A DNA stretch of 64,000 bases from Arachnopeziza araneosa (lineage: Eukaryota; Ascomycota; Leotiomycetes; Helotiales; Arachnopezizaceae), in assembly GCA_003988855.1 (NCBI GenBank), contig QYAI01000016.1, positions 127,648 to 191,647 of the forward strand, given 5' to 3'. Numbering within the stretch: position 1 is the stretch's first letter; each line of letters starts with the position of its first letter. This document shows, one piece after another, positions 1-11,693 of the stretch. Under the pieces are notes generated by a model, which was given only the letters and a program-made list of their open reading frames with translations, was not told the origin of the DNA and made no database searches. A program made the translations under genes and the position numbers.

Positions 1-176
1 TCATGAATATCTAAGAGAGTTTTGCGGATATCATCTAGCTCGTCTTTGAGAGCAGCCATATCTTTTTTTGCTTCCCGAACTTTCTGAATAAAGGACTTGA
101 TAACCTCTATCAGCTTTGTGATGCCGGTTAAAATGCCTGCGCAACCGGCAACAATGGCCACAGTAGGTTCTGCCAT
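1..176 (-). CDS. Partial gene: N-terminus of a fungal STAND-type protein (PigL_N-like)
   Basis: The first 58 codons of a minus-strand gene are visible, starting at the ATG at 176 and running off the left edge with no stop. The protein opens with MAEPTVAIVAGCAGILTGI, a short hydrophobic Ala/Gly/Val stretch, followed by a helix rich in Lys and Glu. This is how the fungal N-terminal domain of STAND and ankyrin proteins (PF17111-like) usually begins, a region associated with self/non-self recognition and signalling NLR-like proteins. The identification rests on only this short piece, so the downstream architecture (NACHT, ankyrin, other) cannot be told. It is transcribed away from CIA1, with about 570 nt between the two starts. 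Confidence 0.5.
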   Translation of the reverse strand, partial: MAEPTVAIVAGCAGILTGITKLIEVIKSFIQKVREAKKDMAALKDELDDIRKTLLDIH

Positions 177-742
177 GGTAAGGCTGTAAGAAAGTCGTCA
201 ATGGACGAGGCTCTAGAAAGAATGTACAAAAGTACTCCTTGAATTCTGGACCAGGGTGTGTCAGCTTCTAAATTCAGACGCATTGGCTATGACGCTTAGC
301 AATTGACTGATCCAGAGAAGGAAAGAAGGAAGTAATGAAGAAAGGAATTGGAAGTGAGGTCAGGAGAAGCGGCTAGATAAAGCAATGCTTGACTAAGCTA
401 GTCCAACCTCTTAGGATGTAGCACGCAATTGGAGAAGAGTAAAGAGAGCCTTGTCAGGCTTCAAGTAAAGTCTTCTTGAAATGAACCTAAGCTTCAACAG
501 GGAAGTGAAATGTACATGATATAGAAAGAGCGGCTCTTGTCCTTCGATGACGAGGATAGTCTCGAAGATGTCTCCGAGATTGTTCTTGCAAGTTTTCATT
601 CCCTCAAACGGTTGAATGAGGTACAAACCAGAGAACACAAAAGGCTTTGGGCGCTCGGGCCACTTTCCAGTCGAATCTTATCGCTGAAAAGTCATGGCGG
701 GGTCATAAATTTTTATAAACTCACTTGAGCACTGCCAGCGCA
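177..742. other. Divergent intergenic region
   Basis: This is the shared upstream region between the leftmost minus-strand gene and the CIA1 gene. No ORF here looks coding. An A/T-rich stretch with a TATA-like TTTTTATAAAC lies at about 709-720, roughly 25 nt before the CIA1 start codon, so it may equally be part of the leader. Confidence 0.5.
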
Positions 743-2119
743 ATGGCCTCCACTTCCGATCCCGTACGAATATCACATCTCGCCGATTTCAAGCCTGTAG
801 CGCTCAGCCGAGCTTGGGTTTCGATTCCGAATCCGAACGGCCTTCCTCTTCTTGCGACGGCCACTTCCGATAAGACAGTACGAGTATACAGTCTACAAAA
901 CTTCACCTTACATTCTGTACTTGAGGGGGGACATTCCAGATCCGTGAGAAGTGTGGCATGGAAACCGAAGGTGGGAAAAGGCACTGGAACATTATGCATT
1001 GCCACCGGCAGCTTCGATGCGACAATGGGGATCTGGAGGCGACAGGAAGGCACAGGGCACGAATTGGAAGAGGCAAAAGAGATATATGCTGAATCTGTGG
1101 AGGATGACACTCAAGAAGTCGAGATTACCCGAGACGCTACAGTTAGACCCACCGCGAGGATAATGAATAACAACGATTCCGATAATGATGACGATTGGGA
1201 ATTCGCAATAGTGCTTGAGGGTCACGATTCGGAGGTCAAGAACGTAGCGTACTCTCCGTCCGGACAGTATCTTGCAAGTTGCAGTAGAGATAAAAGTATC
1301 TGGGTCTGGGAGGAGATCGGAGACGAGGGAGATGACGAGTTTGAGACCGTTGCGGTCCTACAGGACCACACCGCAGACGTAAAATGCGTTTCTTGGCGAA
1401 AAGATGATGGCAATGGAGAGCTGCTTGCTTCTGCAAGTTATGATGACACAATCCGGTTCTGGCGCGGAGACGATGAGGGAGAGTGGAGTTGCGTGAGTGT
1501 ATTGGAAGGACATGAAGGCACCGTCTGGGCATTGGAGTGGGAGCCAGAGGTCTCCATGAAGAAATTCGCACTCGAGGAGAGGGAAGATGAGAAAGACGAT
1601 TATGCCCCAACATCAGCGAGGCTACTATCGGCCTCTGCTGACTGCACAATCCGGGTATGGAGTCAAGTTCCGACCCCCCCAGCACCAAATCGCCCTTCAT
1701 ATTTCAACTCTGGTATTCCGTCAACCATGCGACCGAGTTTGGCCAATGAAACTTGGGAAAATACAGCTACTCTACCCAAAGTTCATGAGTATCCCATCTG
1801 CAGCATAAGCTGGAGTCAGAAAACGGGCCGGGTCGCTAGCACTGGCAGTGATGGGAAAATCGTTGTCTACGAGGAGAGAACGAAGGGTAGGAGTAGTGTT
1901 GGCGGAGAGATTGAAAGGGAGTGGGCCATTGTAGGAGTTCATGAAAGTGCTCATGGACCGTATGAGGTGAATCATGTTACTTGGTGTGGGAGATGGGATA
2001 GTGGTAGAAAAGGGCAGGAGGAGATGCTTGTTACGACTGGCGATGATGGACTGGCCAAGGCGTGGGCTGTCGAAGATCTGAGTAGAGGAGATGCTCCATC
2101 GGTAAATACGGCTGAATAA
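743..2119 (+). CDS. CIA1: Cytosolic iron-sulfur assembly WD40 protein Cia1
   Basis: An intronless 458-residue WD40 beta-propeller. Seven blade-ending motifs are visible in order: DKTVRVYSL, ATMGIWRR, DKSIWVWEE, DDTIRFWRG, DCTIRVWSQ, DGKIVVYEE and DGLAKAWAV. The spacing and sequence match Cia1/CIAO1, which in the CIA targeting complex (with Cia2 and Met18/MMS19) hands 4Fe-4S clusters to cytosolic and nuclear apoproteins. Acidic loops between blades 2-3 (around residues 115-150) and after blade 5 make it longer than the yeast protein of about 330 residues, as is usual in filamentous fungi. The open frame extends six codons upstream to a TTG at 725, but the first ATG is at 743 and is taken as the start. 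Family assignment is strong. Confidence 0.9.
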   Translation: MASTSDPVRISHLADFKPVALSRAWVSIPNPNGLPLLATATSDKTVRVYSLQNFTLHSVLEGGHSRSVRSVAWKPKVGKGTGTLCIATGSFDATMGIWRRQEGTGHELEEAKEIYAESVEDDTQEVEITRDATVRPTARIMNNNDSDNDDDWEFAIVLEGHDSEVKNVAYSPSGQYLASCSRDKSIWVWEEIGDEGDDEFETVAVLQDHTADVKCVSWRKDDGNGELLASASYDDTIRFWRGDDEGEWSCVSVLEGHEGTVWALEWEPEVSMKKFALEEREDEKDDYAPTSARLLSASADCTIRVWSQVPTPPAPNRPSYFNSGIPSTMRPSLANETWENTATLPKVHEYPICSISWSQKTGRVASTGSDGKIVVYEERTKGRSSVGGEIEREWAIVGVHESAHGPYEVNHVTWCGRWDSGRKGQEEMLVTTGDDGLAKAWAVEDLSRGDAPSVNTAE

Positions 2120-2892
2120 TGAGGATAGAGCGGCCTTTGGTTGACGTGTTGAGACATTCTTGCATAGCGAATGGCGCTGGGTGCATAGAGGAGCATGGAT
2201 TAGCTTCCAAATGGATGGTAGAAGTTTTTGTAATGCGATGCTGAATCCGGCGAAGCTGAAAAACACTATATATCAAATCCTAGTCCCTAGCCTCAAGGCA
2301 ATGGATGACTTACCGTACTAGGTTATCTTATCTCAGATCGAACACTTGGCTTCGAATATATCTGTTTCAGCCGAGTACCTGCTAGGTCTCAGCTCCAGTT
2401 GGCTTTTCTGATAAGGTTACAAGCCCAGCTACGAAAGTTGAGGCTCCCGGAACGTTGTTATGTAGGCGATATTGGACCTAACACCAGGAGCATTTCTTCT
2501 CAGCTGGAGGCAGGGATGCCTCGAGATGGCACTCCTTTCATTGGCACACGATCTCAGTCTGCATCTCAGCGCTTGCCAGTGTGCATTGCATCTCGAGACT
2601 CTCCAGCAAGAATGGAGAGGGATCGTATGGCGCATTGTGCGTGGTGTTGCGTCGGGCTGGTTACACGGCATGAGCTGGTCCAATGTTGATTCCTATCGTA
2701 GCTACTCCCCAAGCCATGAACGCGGGACCGCCCTGGAAGCGAACCAGACATCCAACCAGCGGGACGAGCCAGCGCCCGCTTCGGCCGTTTCGCGACCCTG
2801 AGCAAAAAGGCTTATCTCCCTTCGTTGTTCTTAATGGAACTTCTGTAACCTCACTACTTTCTCTGCAAAACCGCAACACGAAACAGATCCCG
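2120..2892. other. Intergenic, promoter of the permease gene
   Basis: About 770 nt between two plus-strand genes. Overlapping ORFs on both strands at 2399-2805 have no recognisable protein character. The frame of the downstream permease is open back to 2683 and contains an ATG at about 2718, but the extra residues look non-coding and the family starts near 2893. Confidence 0.5.
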
Positions 2893-4643
2893 ATGGATTT
2901 CAAGGAGTCGTCACACCCCGTCGTCGATGATGCGGCTGACCGCTCCGACGAGACCAGTGTGTTCGGGGACACCCCAGACGACAAGAAGGACATGACCAGG
3001 ATGGGGAAAAAGCAAGAGTTGATTCGGAATTTCCAGAGGATTTCCGCTTTCTCGTTTACTGTCATTCTGACGGCGACGTGGGAGTATCTGTTGATGCAAG
3101 TGTCGCGTGCGCTGAAACATAACGCTGTATGCTAATAAACAACCCAGTGCCAATTCTCAAGGTCTTCAGAATGGCGGTCTTGCTGGCTTGTGGTGGGAAT
3201 GGGTCTGGACGTTCTTTGGATTTGGAATCATCATGATCTCTCTAGCTGAGATGGCATCGATGGCTCCTACCTCTGGTGGACAGTACCATTGGGGTATTAA
3301 GAGATATCTCATTGCGAAGGACAATGACTGACAAACCATAGTCTCGGAATTCGCCCCTCCAAAATATCAAAAGCCTCTCAGCTATCTAACAGGTTGGATG
3401 TCGGCCTTGTCATGGCAAGCCGGCAATGCTTCAGGTTCATTTCTCACTGCAGGCATGATACAGACTCTCATCTCAATCAATAACCCTAACTATGACCCAA
3501 CCAATTGGCAAGAGACGCTCTTGATCTTTTCAATGGTCCTGATCTTGTTCGTTGCCAATGTCTGGGGAGCAAGAGGAATGCCAATCATCCAGAACATCTT
3601 ACTAGTCTTTCATATTGGTCTCTTCCTCGTCATCGTCGTTATTCTTTGGGTCAAGGCCCCGCACAATACAGCAAGCGTAGTTTTTACCGAGTTTACGAAT
3701 GGCGGAGGTTGGTCATCGATGGGAGTAAGTCTCATGATCGGTCAGATTAGTGCCATCTACTCTTCAGTGGGTTCTGACGCGCCAGCACATATGGCAGGTA
3801 AGACCTATACTTCTCATTATACTCCTGGTCACTTTTTCAGCTGAATAGAATACTAACCTTGAATTCCTCTATGCAGAAGAAGTGAAGAGCGCAGGATTGA
3901 ACGTTCCAAACGCCATGGTATGGTCCTACGTCCTAAACGGCCTCATGGCAACTGTCATCCTAGTGACCTACCTCTTTGCCATCCCCAGCCTAGACGATGC
4001 CCTCAGCGACCCATCCGACTTCCCTTTCATCTATGTCTTCCAACTCTCACTCTCCCCCTCGGGCGTAAACGCCCTAACCATCCTCCTCCTTTTCCTCGTC
4101 ATCGCCGCAAACATCGACTACAACGCCTCCACTGCACGGCAGACCTTTGCCTTTGCGCGTGACAAGGGATTCCCGTTCTACAGCTGGCTCGGAGCCGTTC
4201 ACCCTAAGCTGCACATCCCAGTCAATGCCATTGCTACAACATGCACGATAAGTTGTCTCTTAGCACTCATCAACATCGGATCCTCCGTGGCCTTTAATGC
4301 AATCATCTCACTTCAGATTGTAGCTCTCATGTTCTCCTACACCATCTCCATAAGCTGCGTTCTCTACCGACGGCTCTACCACCCCGAACTCCTGCCACAC
4401 GCCAGATGGAGCCTCGGCAAATGGGGAGTAGCCATCAACAGTGTTGGATTAGCGTACGCGACCTTCGCATTCTTCTGGTGTTTTTGGCCTGCCCAGACCC
4501 CGGTCGATGCTCAGAGTATGAATTGGGGTGTCGTGATGTTCGTCGGTGTCGGACTCGTCTGTGCGTTTAGCTATCTAGTCCAGGGGAGGAAGATCTATAA
4601 AGGTCCCGTTTCGACCGTGGTGGGGAGGGAGCACGAGCTGTGA
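2893..4643 (+). CDS. Amino acid/GABA/choline permease of the APC superfamily
   Basis: Four exons: 2893-3095, 3148-3293, 3342-3797 and 3877-4643, giving 523 residues. It belongs to the fungal amino acid-choline transporter group (Uga4, Hnm1, Bat1-like) with about 12 membrane segments. Visible family marks are the N-terminal LIANSQGLQNGG-type first helix, the TSGGQYHWV segment, and ASTARQTFAFARDKG before the late helices. Substrate (GABA, choline, polyamine or another amino acid) cannot be read from sequence. Intron 1 (3096-3147) uses a GCAAGT donor: only that site joins WEYLLI to ANSQGLQ in frame, and a CTAAT branch point lies ten-odd bases before the CAG acceptor. Introns 2 and 3 are ordinary GT-AG, 48 and 79 nt. 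A Ser/Asp-rich cytosolic N-terminus of about 45 residues precedes the first helix. Confidence 0.88.
3096..3147 (+). other. GC-AG intron in the permease gene
   Basis: The donor is GCAAGT, the consensus form for GC-AG introns, and the acceptor is CAG, 52 nt in all. The nearby GT sites either break the frame or give a poorer join; removing exactly this segment restores the conserved first membrane helix. Confidence 0.75.
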
Positions 4644-5684
4644 GGGCCTAGTAGTAAGGTTGGAGAAACCTGGTTCTTCGATTGATCCAGTTCAAATAAT
4701 CACATTGCTCGTGCTAGCTGTAGCAATAAGAGTTGGAAACCCATCTTCACATCTAAGTTCAGTGTGACATAGTACCCAGAAGACGAGATTCAACCACTGC
4801 TCAAGTAATCGTACAAACCTCGAATCCTGGTCAGCGAAAATCGTTAGAGGCTCATCTCCGTGACCAAAAACTCAGCTTCCCAAGAATGAAAGTAGAGCGG
4901 TCTGCTCATCTCTCGGGGGGGGGAGGAGGAGGCGGCGGTTGAACCAAGAGAAGAGGAAGCCGAGAGGAGACTAGGGATATCTATTACCGGCCCTGAATTC
5001 TTTTCCTTGCAAGTGATTACCTCTGGCCTGTACACTACATTGAAACTGCGTCGTTTGGCGAGGGATGATGGCATAGCCGTTCTATCCGTCTCTTTCCCTA
5101 TAATGTTGAATGTTGTGCTTAAGACTTGGATTGACTCTAAACGAGCGTATAATTCCAAGAACACTCGTTTTTTCAAGACTTCTATAACCAAGCAACGTGT
5201 GAAATAAACATCAACGCCTATAGACACGAGGAACATCACTAGATATAGACAAGAGTAGTATTGATAATGATTATATTCTGATCCTAGATCGTTCTTCTTT
5301 TCTCTCCTTGCGGTATCATCTTGTCTCATCCTGACCCATTCCATGCAATGCACCCCTAACCCAACCGAGAGCGCCGACCAATGTAGTGTTTGTAAAGATA
5401 TTGTACTCGAGAAGACGCAAAGAAGATATATACAAACGCTCCTACCCAGCTCATGAACCCCAAATGATTCTAAGGCTTATTGAAAACCATCTCAAACATA
5501 GTAGCTACTCCCCAGCGCCTTACAAGCTTGCGAATCGGTGATAATGATGATAAAGCAGATGACCTCGCCATCCCATCCCATTCCGTTTTCCTTTTGTATG
5601 CAGTGTCCCATTTGCCCCTCGTTGATTCTTTCTTTCGTAATTAAAATTTCAGAACGCCTCGCAATGATATCGTCCCGTTTCAGT
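4644..5684. other. Convergent intergenic region with an unsupported 169-codon ORF
   Basis: The stretch between the tails of the permease and RGS genes. A minus-strand ATG-initiated ORF (4844-5353) is present, but its composition shows no domain, signal or splice structure I recognise, and it spans a nine-base G run (4915-4923) and 3-prime-UTR-like A/T-rich sequence. I treat the region as two 3-prime untranslated tails plus spacer. Confidence 0.4.
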
Positions 5685-7769
5685 CTATGCAATCGTTCGC
5701 TCAAAAACACCGTGTCTCGTATCGACTGGGCTTTTATTAAACGCACTCGTCATCATCGTCGACGGCATATCCTCGTCGCTTCTGCGGCCTGAAATATTGA
5801 GCACGCGGTATAGCAGGCTCTTTCGCTTGCCTTCATTTTCTCGGCTTTCTTTTCGAACTCGTCGTTGCCTGATTCGCCCTACTACACGTCTCGGCGGTTC
5901 CCGCTCCCACATGAAACTCTCGGCATGTTGCTCAATAGATGTTTTGCGATCAAGTTCTTCTTCCCATCCATAAAGGTCAGCTGTTGACGTGGTTGATATA
6001 GCCGAGTGGACCGAGGTATTGCACGAAGCAATATTGGTATCGAGAGCAAGGAGCGATGAGCCGAGAGTCGTGGTCGCTGTTGATGAGAGTGAGATGTGTG
6101 AAGGAGTAGCTGAAACCCAAAGCCCACTGTCCTTATCCTCCTCGAAAATGAAATCCATCGCCGTACTGCACACACTGGTGTCGATTGATAGATGATCATC
6201 TCCTCCATCTGCCGTACGGATCGAGATGGCGTCAGTCTGTAGGACCTTTTCAGGCAGTATAGTATGCGGTACTGTCACACTTCTAGCATGATTTCTAAAA
6301 TTCTTTGCGGCCACGCCGTCCCTCTTGATAGTTGTACAATCCTTCCCAATCCCTAGATGCGCGGTCAAGCTCGGCCTCCTTCCACTGATGTTAACAGGAG
6401 AACCAGGATGTGCTTCCAACAGGGGTGATTTGCTACCCTCGCTGAGTTTCAGGCTGGTTCCCCCATGAATCAATGTGGTCGGACTTTTATTTAGAGGACC
6501 TGCAAGCTCTGCAACGGAAATAGAAGGAATGAAAAGTGTATCAAGCGGTGACGACGTGACCTGCCGCCCTCAAAATCCATTACCTGACTCTTCACTGGTT
6601 TCGCGGACAATAGGATAACGTGTTGAAGAAGTGCTGGAACCCGACCCGTGTCCTGAACGTGACTTTTTCCAGCCGAGCTTGGCGGACATCTTCTTCCAGC
6701 TGCTGTTACCTCCATCACGCGAAACCTGAGGCGAGGTGCCAGGCGAGACGTCGTGGAAGGGAATAGACGAGGTGGGAGGTGTGTTCGGTGGCGTCATTGG
6801 CTCAAGTGCCGAGTCAGATGGGGACGGCGAATCGGTGCTGTCATCAGTAAGGCTCTCGGTGTTCTCTTTCGAGTGGCCTGATGACCCTGATACGTACGTG
6901 GAAAGACGTGACGCAGATCGACCCAAGGCCGCGGTGAGATGAGATTGATGTGAGTGTCGGGGCGATGGACCCGAGTAAGACTGAGAGACGATGTCGCCGC
7001 CTGTCCCCGTAATGGGTGGGCTGCCGGATCGTCGGGATTTTGAGGGCGAGATTGATCGCTCATCCAACGAACCAGTCATGTGAGTGTCAACCATAGATTC
7101 GTTTGAGGTCCAAGGGCTATTGTACGATTCTGGTCCACGTGATGGGGCCACTGAATTGAGAAAGGGGACAAGGACAGACTCATCCATCAACTCATAAATG
7201 ATCTTGGCTGCAGGCTCGAGTTCCGAGGGATCCGGAGGCGTGTCTACACAAGGCAGCTGCATCAAGCGATTTCGAACATCTGAAGGTAGGTTGACTTCTC
7301 TCGGTCCATTGGGTGCGATGTAAGCGTCCAGTAATTTCTGCCATAACATCCTTACGTATTCGCACTCCGGCGATGCTGGTGATAATGGTCTATGGGAGGA
7401 TTTTTCGACCATCTCATGATAATGGCTTTCGTATCTCTTCGCATCCATCGTGAACTCCAAGGTTTCCAGGCAGTGATTTTGCGAAAGATATGCCATAAAA
7501 GCACTGAGCGTCCATGGTGGTGGGGCTGCATTCGACAAGACTTCCTGTAGCGTAGGTCTGCGTGGACAATATGGACCGGTAGGTATCGAAAGGCTTAGTG
7601 GCCTCGAAGGCAAGAAATCTCCTGAAGACATGAAGCCTTCGTCGTCCGCGTCCCAGTCCGAAAGGACCGAGGAACAGCGGGGTGATGTCTCTCGCGATGA
7701 TATTTTCAAGTTGAGTGAAGGAGGTTTTCGGTGTTTCGACCTTCGCATGGCGGTTCGAAGATATTTCAT
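5685..7769 (-). CDS. Regulator of G-protein signalling, RgsA/Rgs2-like
   Basis: Two exons on the minus strand: 7769-6584 and 6508-5685, 669 residues. The RGS domain occupies roughly residues 50-225 and begins RPTLQEVLSNAAPPPWTL, followed by the SAFMAYLSQNHCLETLEFTM block typical of the fungal RgsA group, which accelerates GTP hydrolysis by the Gpa/GanB G-alpha subunit and thereby tunes cAMP-PKA signalling. In fungi the domain is split by variable Ser/Pro loops, as here. The rest is a long Ser/Thr/Pro-rich tail, with an Arg-rich segment near the C-terminus. The 75-nt GT-AG intron (6509-6583) joins SEE to LAGPLNKS in frame; without it the first exon would end in six extra codons. The start is the ATG at 7769; a GTG two codons upstream is in frame but not a eukaryotic start. 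It is transcribed from a very long intergenic region. Confidence 0.85.
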
Positions 7770-8798
7770 GGACACACAAGGTCCCGTTCTCCACCTGAAT
7801 CCAAATTATACTATTGAAAGAGAAACCACCAGTGCGAAGAAAAGAAAAGAGCTGACGTTATCTTATTGACCGCATTGATCGAGGACCCGGATACTTGTAC
7901 AAAAGCTGATAAAAGAACTCGTTTCGTTTGCTCCCAGGCGGGATCGCTCGAAAGCCCCGCTGTCAAACGATTGTAGCGGTAGAGCAGGTAGTAACGTCGT
8001 GGTATGCAGATATCCGTCGAGTGACAGGCAGCCCTCCAATGAACAAGTGAGATGGTTGGGTACAGTGCGGGTATCGGCAGATGGTGATGTCGCTCTGAAT
8101 ACTTCTGGAACAAGGCGTTTCCGAACGGCGGGAACGTGCAAGGCAAGTTGTAGTGACGAGAGGAGAATCGATTCGTCAAGTAAGGTGTGTCTTGGTACAC
8201 GGAGTGGTTGGTGGAATTATGTGTGACCTTGGGCAAACAGACACCAGGCTGAGAAGACTCGGAACAATCGCAGGTCTGAACTTGTCTGCAACCACTGGTA
8301 CTTGGATTATCGCTGGAAGGAAAGGGACCGCAGGACAGATCGCAGGTCAAGAGTGATCAAATGTCTTCCGTGTATTCCCAGGTTGAAGATGGGTGGCGTT
8401 GACGGTGTTCGGGTTCGAGATGTTCGTCCGTGATGGGTGTGCAGTTCGTGGAAGCGAAGCAGAGTCTTGCAAGACGGCCTTGACCCAAACAGAGAGCGGA
8501 AGGGGTATATTAGTTCTCTTGCAAGAAGGTGACGAGTGGCGTGAGGATGCTCAAGGCTTTTGTGCCGGAGAAGTTCGCAGTCTCGTGAGTGGCTTGTGGG
8601 ACCTAGACTGCTTTTTAGAGACAGAGGTTTCGGATTTCGGGCTGGGTATTTGGGAAGGTGGTGGATGATGGTGGTGGTAGATGGAGATCCACGATGGCTT
8701 GCAGGAAGGGCTCTGGTGCCGGGAGGAGATTATTGATCGCGTTTGGGGCGTGGTGTACAGGACGAAGGGTGGAAATATGCAGGTTTGTTTGGAAAGGA

Positions 8799-8825
8799 GT
8801 GGTGGTGGTGGTGGTGGTGGTGGAG
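8799..8825 (+). repeat. TGG trinucleotide microsatellite
   Basis: About nine tandem GTG/TGG units. On the minus strand they create a run of His or Pro codons in spurious ORFs. Confidence 0.9.
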
Positions 8826-9074
8826 GTAGGAGGACGAGAAACGAGGACAACGAGGAGGAGGAGGAGAGGAGAGGAGCGGAGGAGATAATGTGTGGTATGG
8901 ATGGTGCAGGTTCTCAAGTGAAGCGTGGTATGGGATGGCACGGTAAGGAGGCGTCTGATAGTGTTGTACGGTGATGTTTTGAAAGGCGTGGGAATTTGCG
9001 TCGAGCAGAAGAGACCTTGTCCAGGCTTGAGCGCATGGATGAGGATGATGGGGATGAGTGGGTGGATGAGTGGT

Positions 9075-9086
9075 GGGGGGGGGGGG
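9075..9086 (+). repeat. Poly-G run of 12
   Basis: Twelve consecutive G residues on the plus strand, interrupted only by flanking TGGT and AAGG. Potential length-variable site and sequencing-error hotspot. Confidence 0.9.
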
Positions 9087-9756
9087 AAGGACGCACCGGC
9101 TGCACACTGACGAGACAGTGGGCGGGCAAGAACGAGTTGGAAAGGGCGAGGAAGGCGACAAGAACACACTAAGAAAATGAGCCAGGGCATTGGAGCCAGT
9201 CAGGGTGGAGCGGACGAGAATGATGTATCTGAGACGGGAAAAAGGGAAGGTCTTGGTGGGTGGGAGGAGGGGGGCCAGACCAGGAAGGGGGAGGAGAGAA
9301 GGGAAGCAAAAGGGAAAGAATGGAAGGGTGGCCTGAAAAGAATCATGGCCGAAGACTGTGGGGCGCGCTAGAAGCACGCGCTAGAAAGACCCGACATGAG
9401 GAAGGGGCGAATGGGACGCCGGCCTTTCCAGCGCCCTTGGGATTACGTCGTAATCTCTTGCCACCCACGGCCAATGACGGTGGCCTCCCATTCCCGATCT
9501 TCCGCATGCGGCCTAGCAGCGAAGCAGGAGATGCTTCTTCTCCCGGGCTAGGGGCAAATGCTCACCAGGGGCGCTAGCTCCATGCCTTCCTGAACCAGCC
9601 CCCGGCCCTGATTGATTGGCATTTGATTCCCATGTCCCCAATGACCCCAAGCGGGAGGCTTGGCCTGCTTCGACCTCGGAGTAAAACATGGCCGATCGTT
9701 GCGTTATGCGCGCGCCCAAAAGGCGACTTGTGACTGTTGAAAACTGGGGCAGCAGA

Positions 9757-9853
9757 GGGACAAGCAGAGGGACAAGCAGACGGACAAGCAGACGGACAAG
9801 CAGACGACAAGCAGACGACAAGCAGAACGACAAGCAGACGGACAAGCAGACGG
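9757..9853 (+). repeat. Minisatellite with 11-12 nt unit
   Basis: Eight copies of a unit built around ACAAGCAGA, with consensus GGACAAGCAGAC and some copies one base shorter (11 nt). The first two copies carry AG instead of AC at the end. Because unit lengths differ, no reading frame is kept across the array, which argues against a coding role. It lies midway in the long RGS upstream region. Confidence 0.9.
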
Positions 9854-11673
9854 AGATGATATGTCGTCCAGCAGGACACGATGAAAAGAGCTGCCATGCT
9901 GGACGCGCCAACAGCCAGTCATCGCGGTGGCCAGCAACGTGGAAGAGCAACAGAACATGAAGCGACCAGGATGCGCCAACAAACCAGCATCTTTCATCCT
10001 CTTTCCCACTCTTCATGCTTTACAGTACATCATCCCTCTGCTCCTCCTCCCCGTCCCCCCGATATAATACCTTGGTGATCAAAATCCAAAAGAGTGTCCC
10101 CAAGCACCGCTGCCATTGGCCTTGGGCGCACAAGTCTGCTCGGCACCCGCAAGAACGTGACCACGCCTTCTCCTCTCCCACGCCGAGATATCTTACAAAC
10201 CCTTCCTAAAACTTTATCGTGGTTTGATCACTCCAGCGCCGTCCAAACGACGCCATCGATCATCAAATCTTAGGCCCTTCCCCTCCGCCTCTGCCGCCAT
10301 GGGGTGCTGTCAAAACCCAAGTGCCGAGTCGTTGCTGTGGCGCGCGCCTTTTTGCATTAATCTATTTCCATCAGGTCCGCGATGCAAGATGCTTGGGAAA
10401 ATATAGTATGGTATGATGAATGTGGCCGCATCCGCACCTGTGCAAAACCCACCGTGTGCAGATCCCTTATGTGTGACATTCTTCCAGTGCTCCTGGCGGC
10501 CTGTCCCCTTCAAAGCCATGAATTTTGCGTATCCCAGCTATCGGAACTGGAGCTACACCAATGTTAGAAGGTGCCCTATCCGGATATATCATGTGCAGAT
10601 CAGGCTATGCAATTGCTGGGTGCGAAGAGCCTCGCAGCGAAAGATGCTCGCCCGGAGGAAAGTTAAGCATGGCCATATTAATCAATTCCTGGAATGCAGA
10701 CTTGCGCATAACATCTCGAGGTCTGGGAAGGTCGTGAGGAATTCCTTTACCCGTGCATCTCAAGAGCCCTGCCACGGTCCTCGGTGCTGACCGTGGTGGT
10801 GCTGTCAGCGACTAATCAATTGAAAGCAGCCGCCCCAGCTCCGAGGTTGCCGCCGCCGTCACGACGACAGGAGATAAAGAAATTATACAGTTCTTGATCT
10901 TCCGGCAAGGGCTCCGATGGTACCATAATTCTTCCTTTCTTGGTCGTGCCATGAGATTATTGTTTGTCGAACCCTGTCTCGCTGGGGGAGGAGGTGGGTT
11001 GCAATTGTGGCGGCCACGAGTTTCGCGGTCACCGATATTCAGATCCGTGCGCCAGTCCGTCAACCTCTGGCTCCTCTCTCCTTCTTGGTGATTTTGGTAG
11101 AATGAGCTCATGTTTCCCCCTCTTTCTCCTCTTGACCTGCTTGGACTCTGACTTACAGTCGATCAGTGGATCTGCTGCGTCGCTGGAAGGATGAGCCCGG
11201 CCCCTCGGTTCTAGAATGGAGCTTCTTTCCGCCTTGGCCTCATGATTCGTACATTTTCTTCGCAGCCCACGGAGTTTGCAGGATGGACAACCACCCAACG
11301 CTGTCCGTGGCAGCACGCTAGAAGTCGAGCGGCGTCTTCTAGAATCCTTCCGCATCCATCATCCCTGCGCCGTGCATTCCTACAGCCCAGGATCTGGACG
11401 GGGTGGAGAGAGATTGGGCGTGCCAGCGCTGTCTCCGAAGCGGAGCGGTGGGCCGCCCCCCAGAGAGCACTACTGAGGAGGGAGGGAGTGGAAAAGGAAA
11501 GTCACACTGCTTGGCGTCTGCAAAGACTGGAGCCTATACGGTAGTGGACGACGAGAGGATTCGTCGAACCGGACTCGCCGCCCGTCGGAAACCATCCAAA
11601 AGGGAAAAGACCCAGCCCAGCGAGAATCAGGGAGCCGCATTCTGTCAGGCATCGCAGCACATGTAGGCATGTC

Positions 11674-11693
11674 TGTGTGTGTGTGTGTGTGTG
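11674..11693 (+). repeat. TG dinucleotide microsatellite
   Basis: About ten TG units ahead of GTGGTGGCC. The opposite strand reads as His-Thr repeats in a spurious ORF. Confidence 0.85.

Noticed and set aside
725..742. Six-codon N-terminal extension of CIA1 beginning at TTG
   Set aside because: Not an ATG; the first ATG is at 743 and family proteins do not need the extension.
2399..2805. Several overlapping ORFs in the permease promoter
   Set aside because: Open on both strands with no protein character.
4844..5353. 169-codon minus-strand ORF between two convergent genes
   Set aside because: No recognisable features, spans a G run and 3-prime-UTR-like sequence, and no splice or homology support.
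8551..9377. Overlapping His/Pro/Ser-rich ORFs on the minus strand
   Set aside because: Length comes from the TGG array and neighbouring low-complexity sequence; several frames are open at once.
9513..10016. Cys/Leu/Ser-rich repeat protein encoded by the minisatellite (minus strand)
   Set aside because: Units of 11 and 12 nt break the frame within the array, so no protein repeat is kept.
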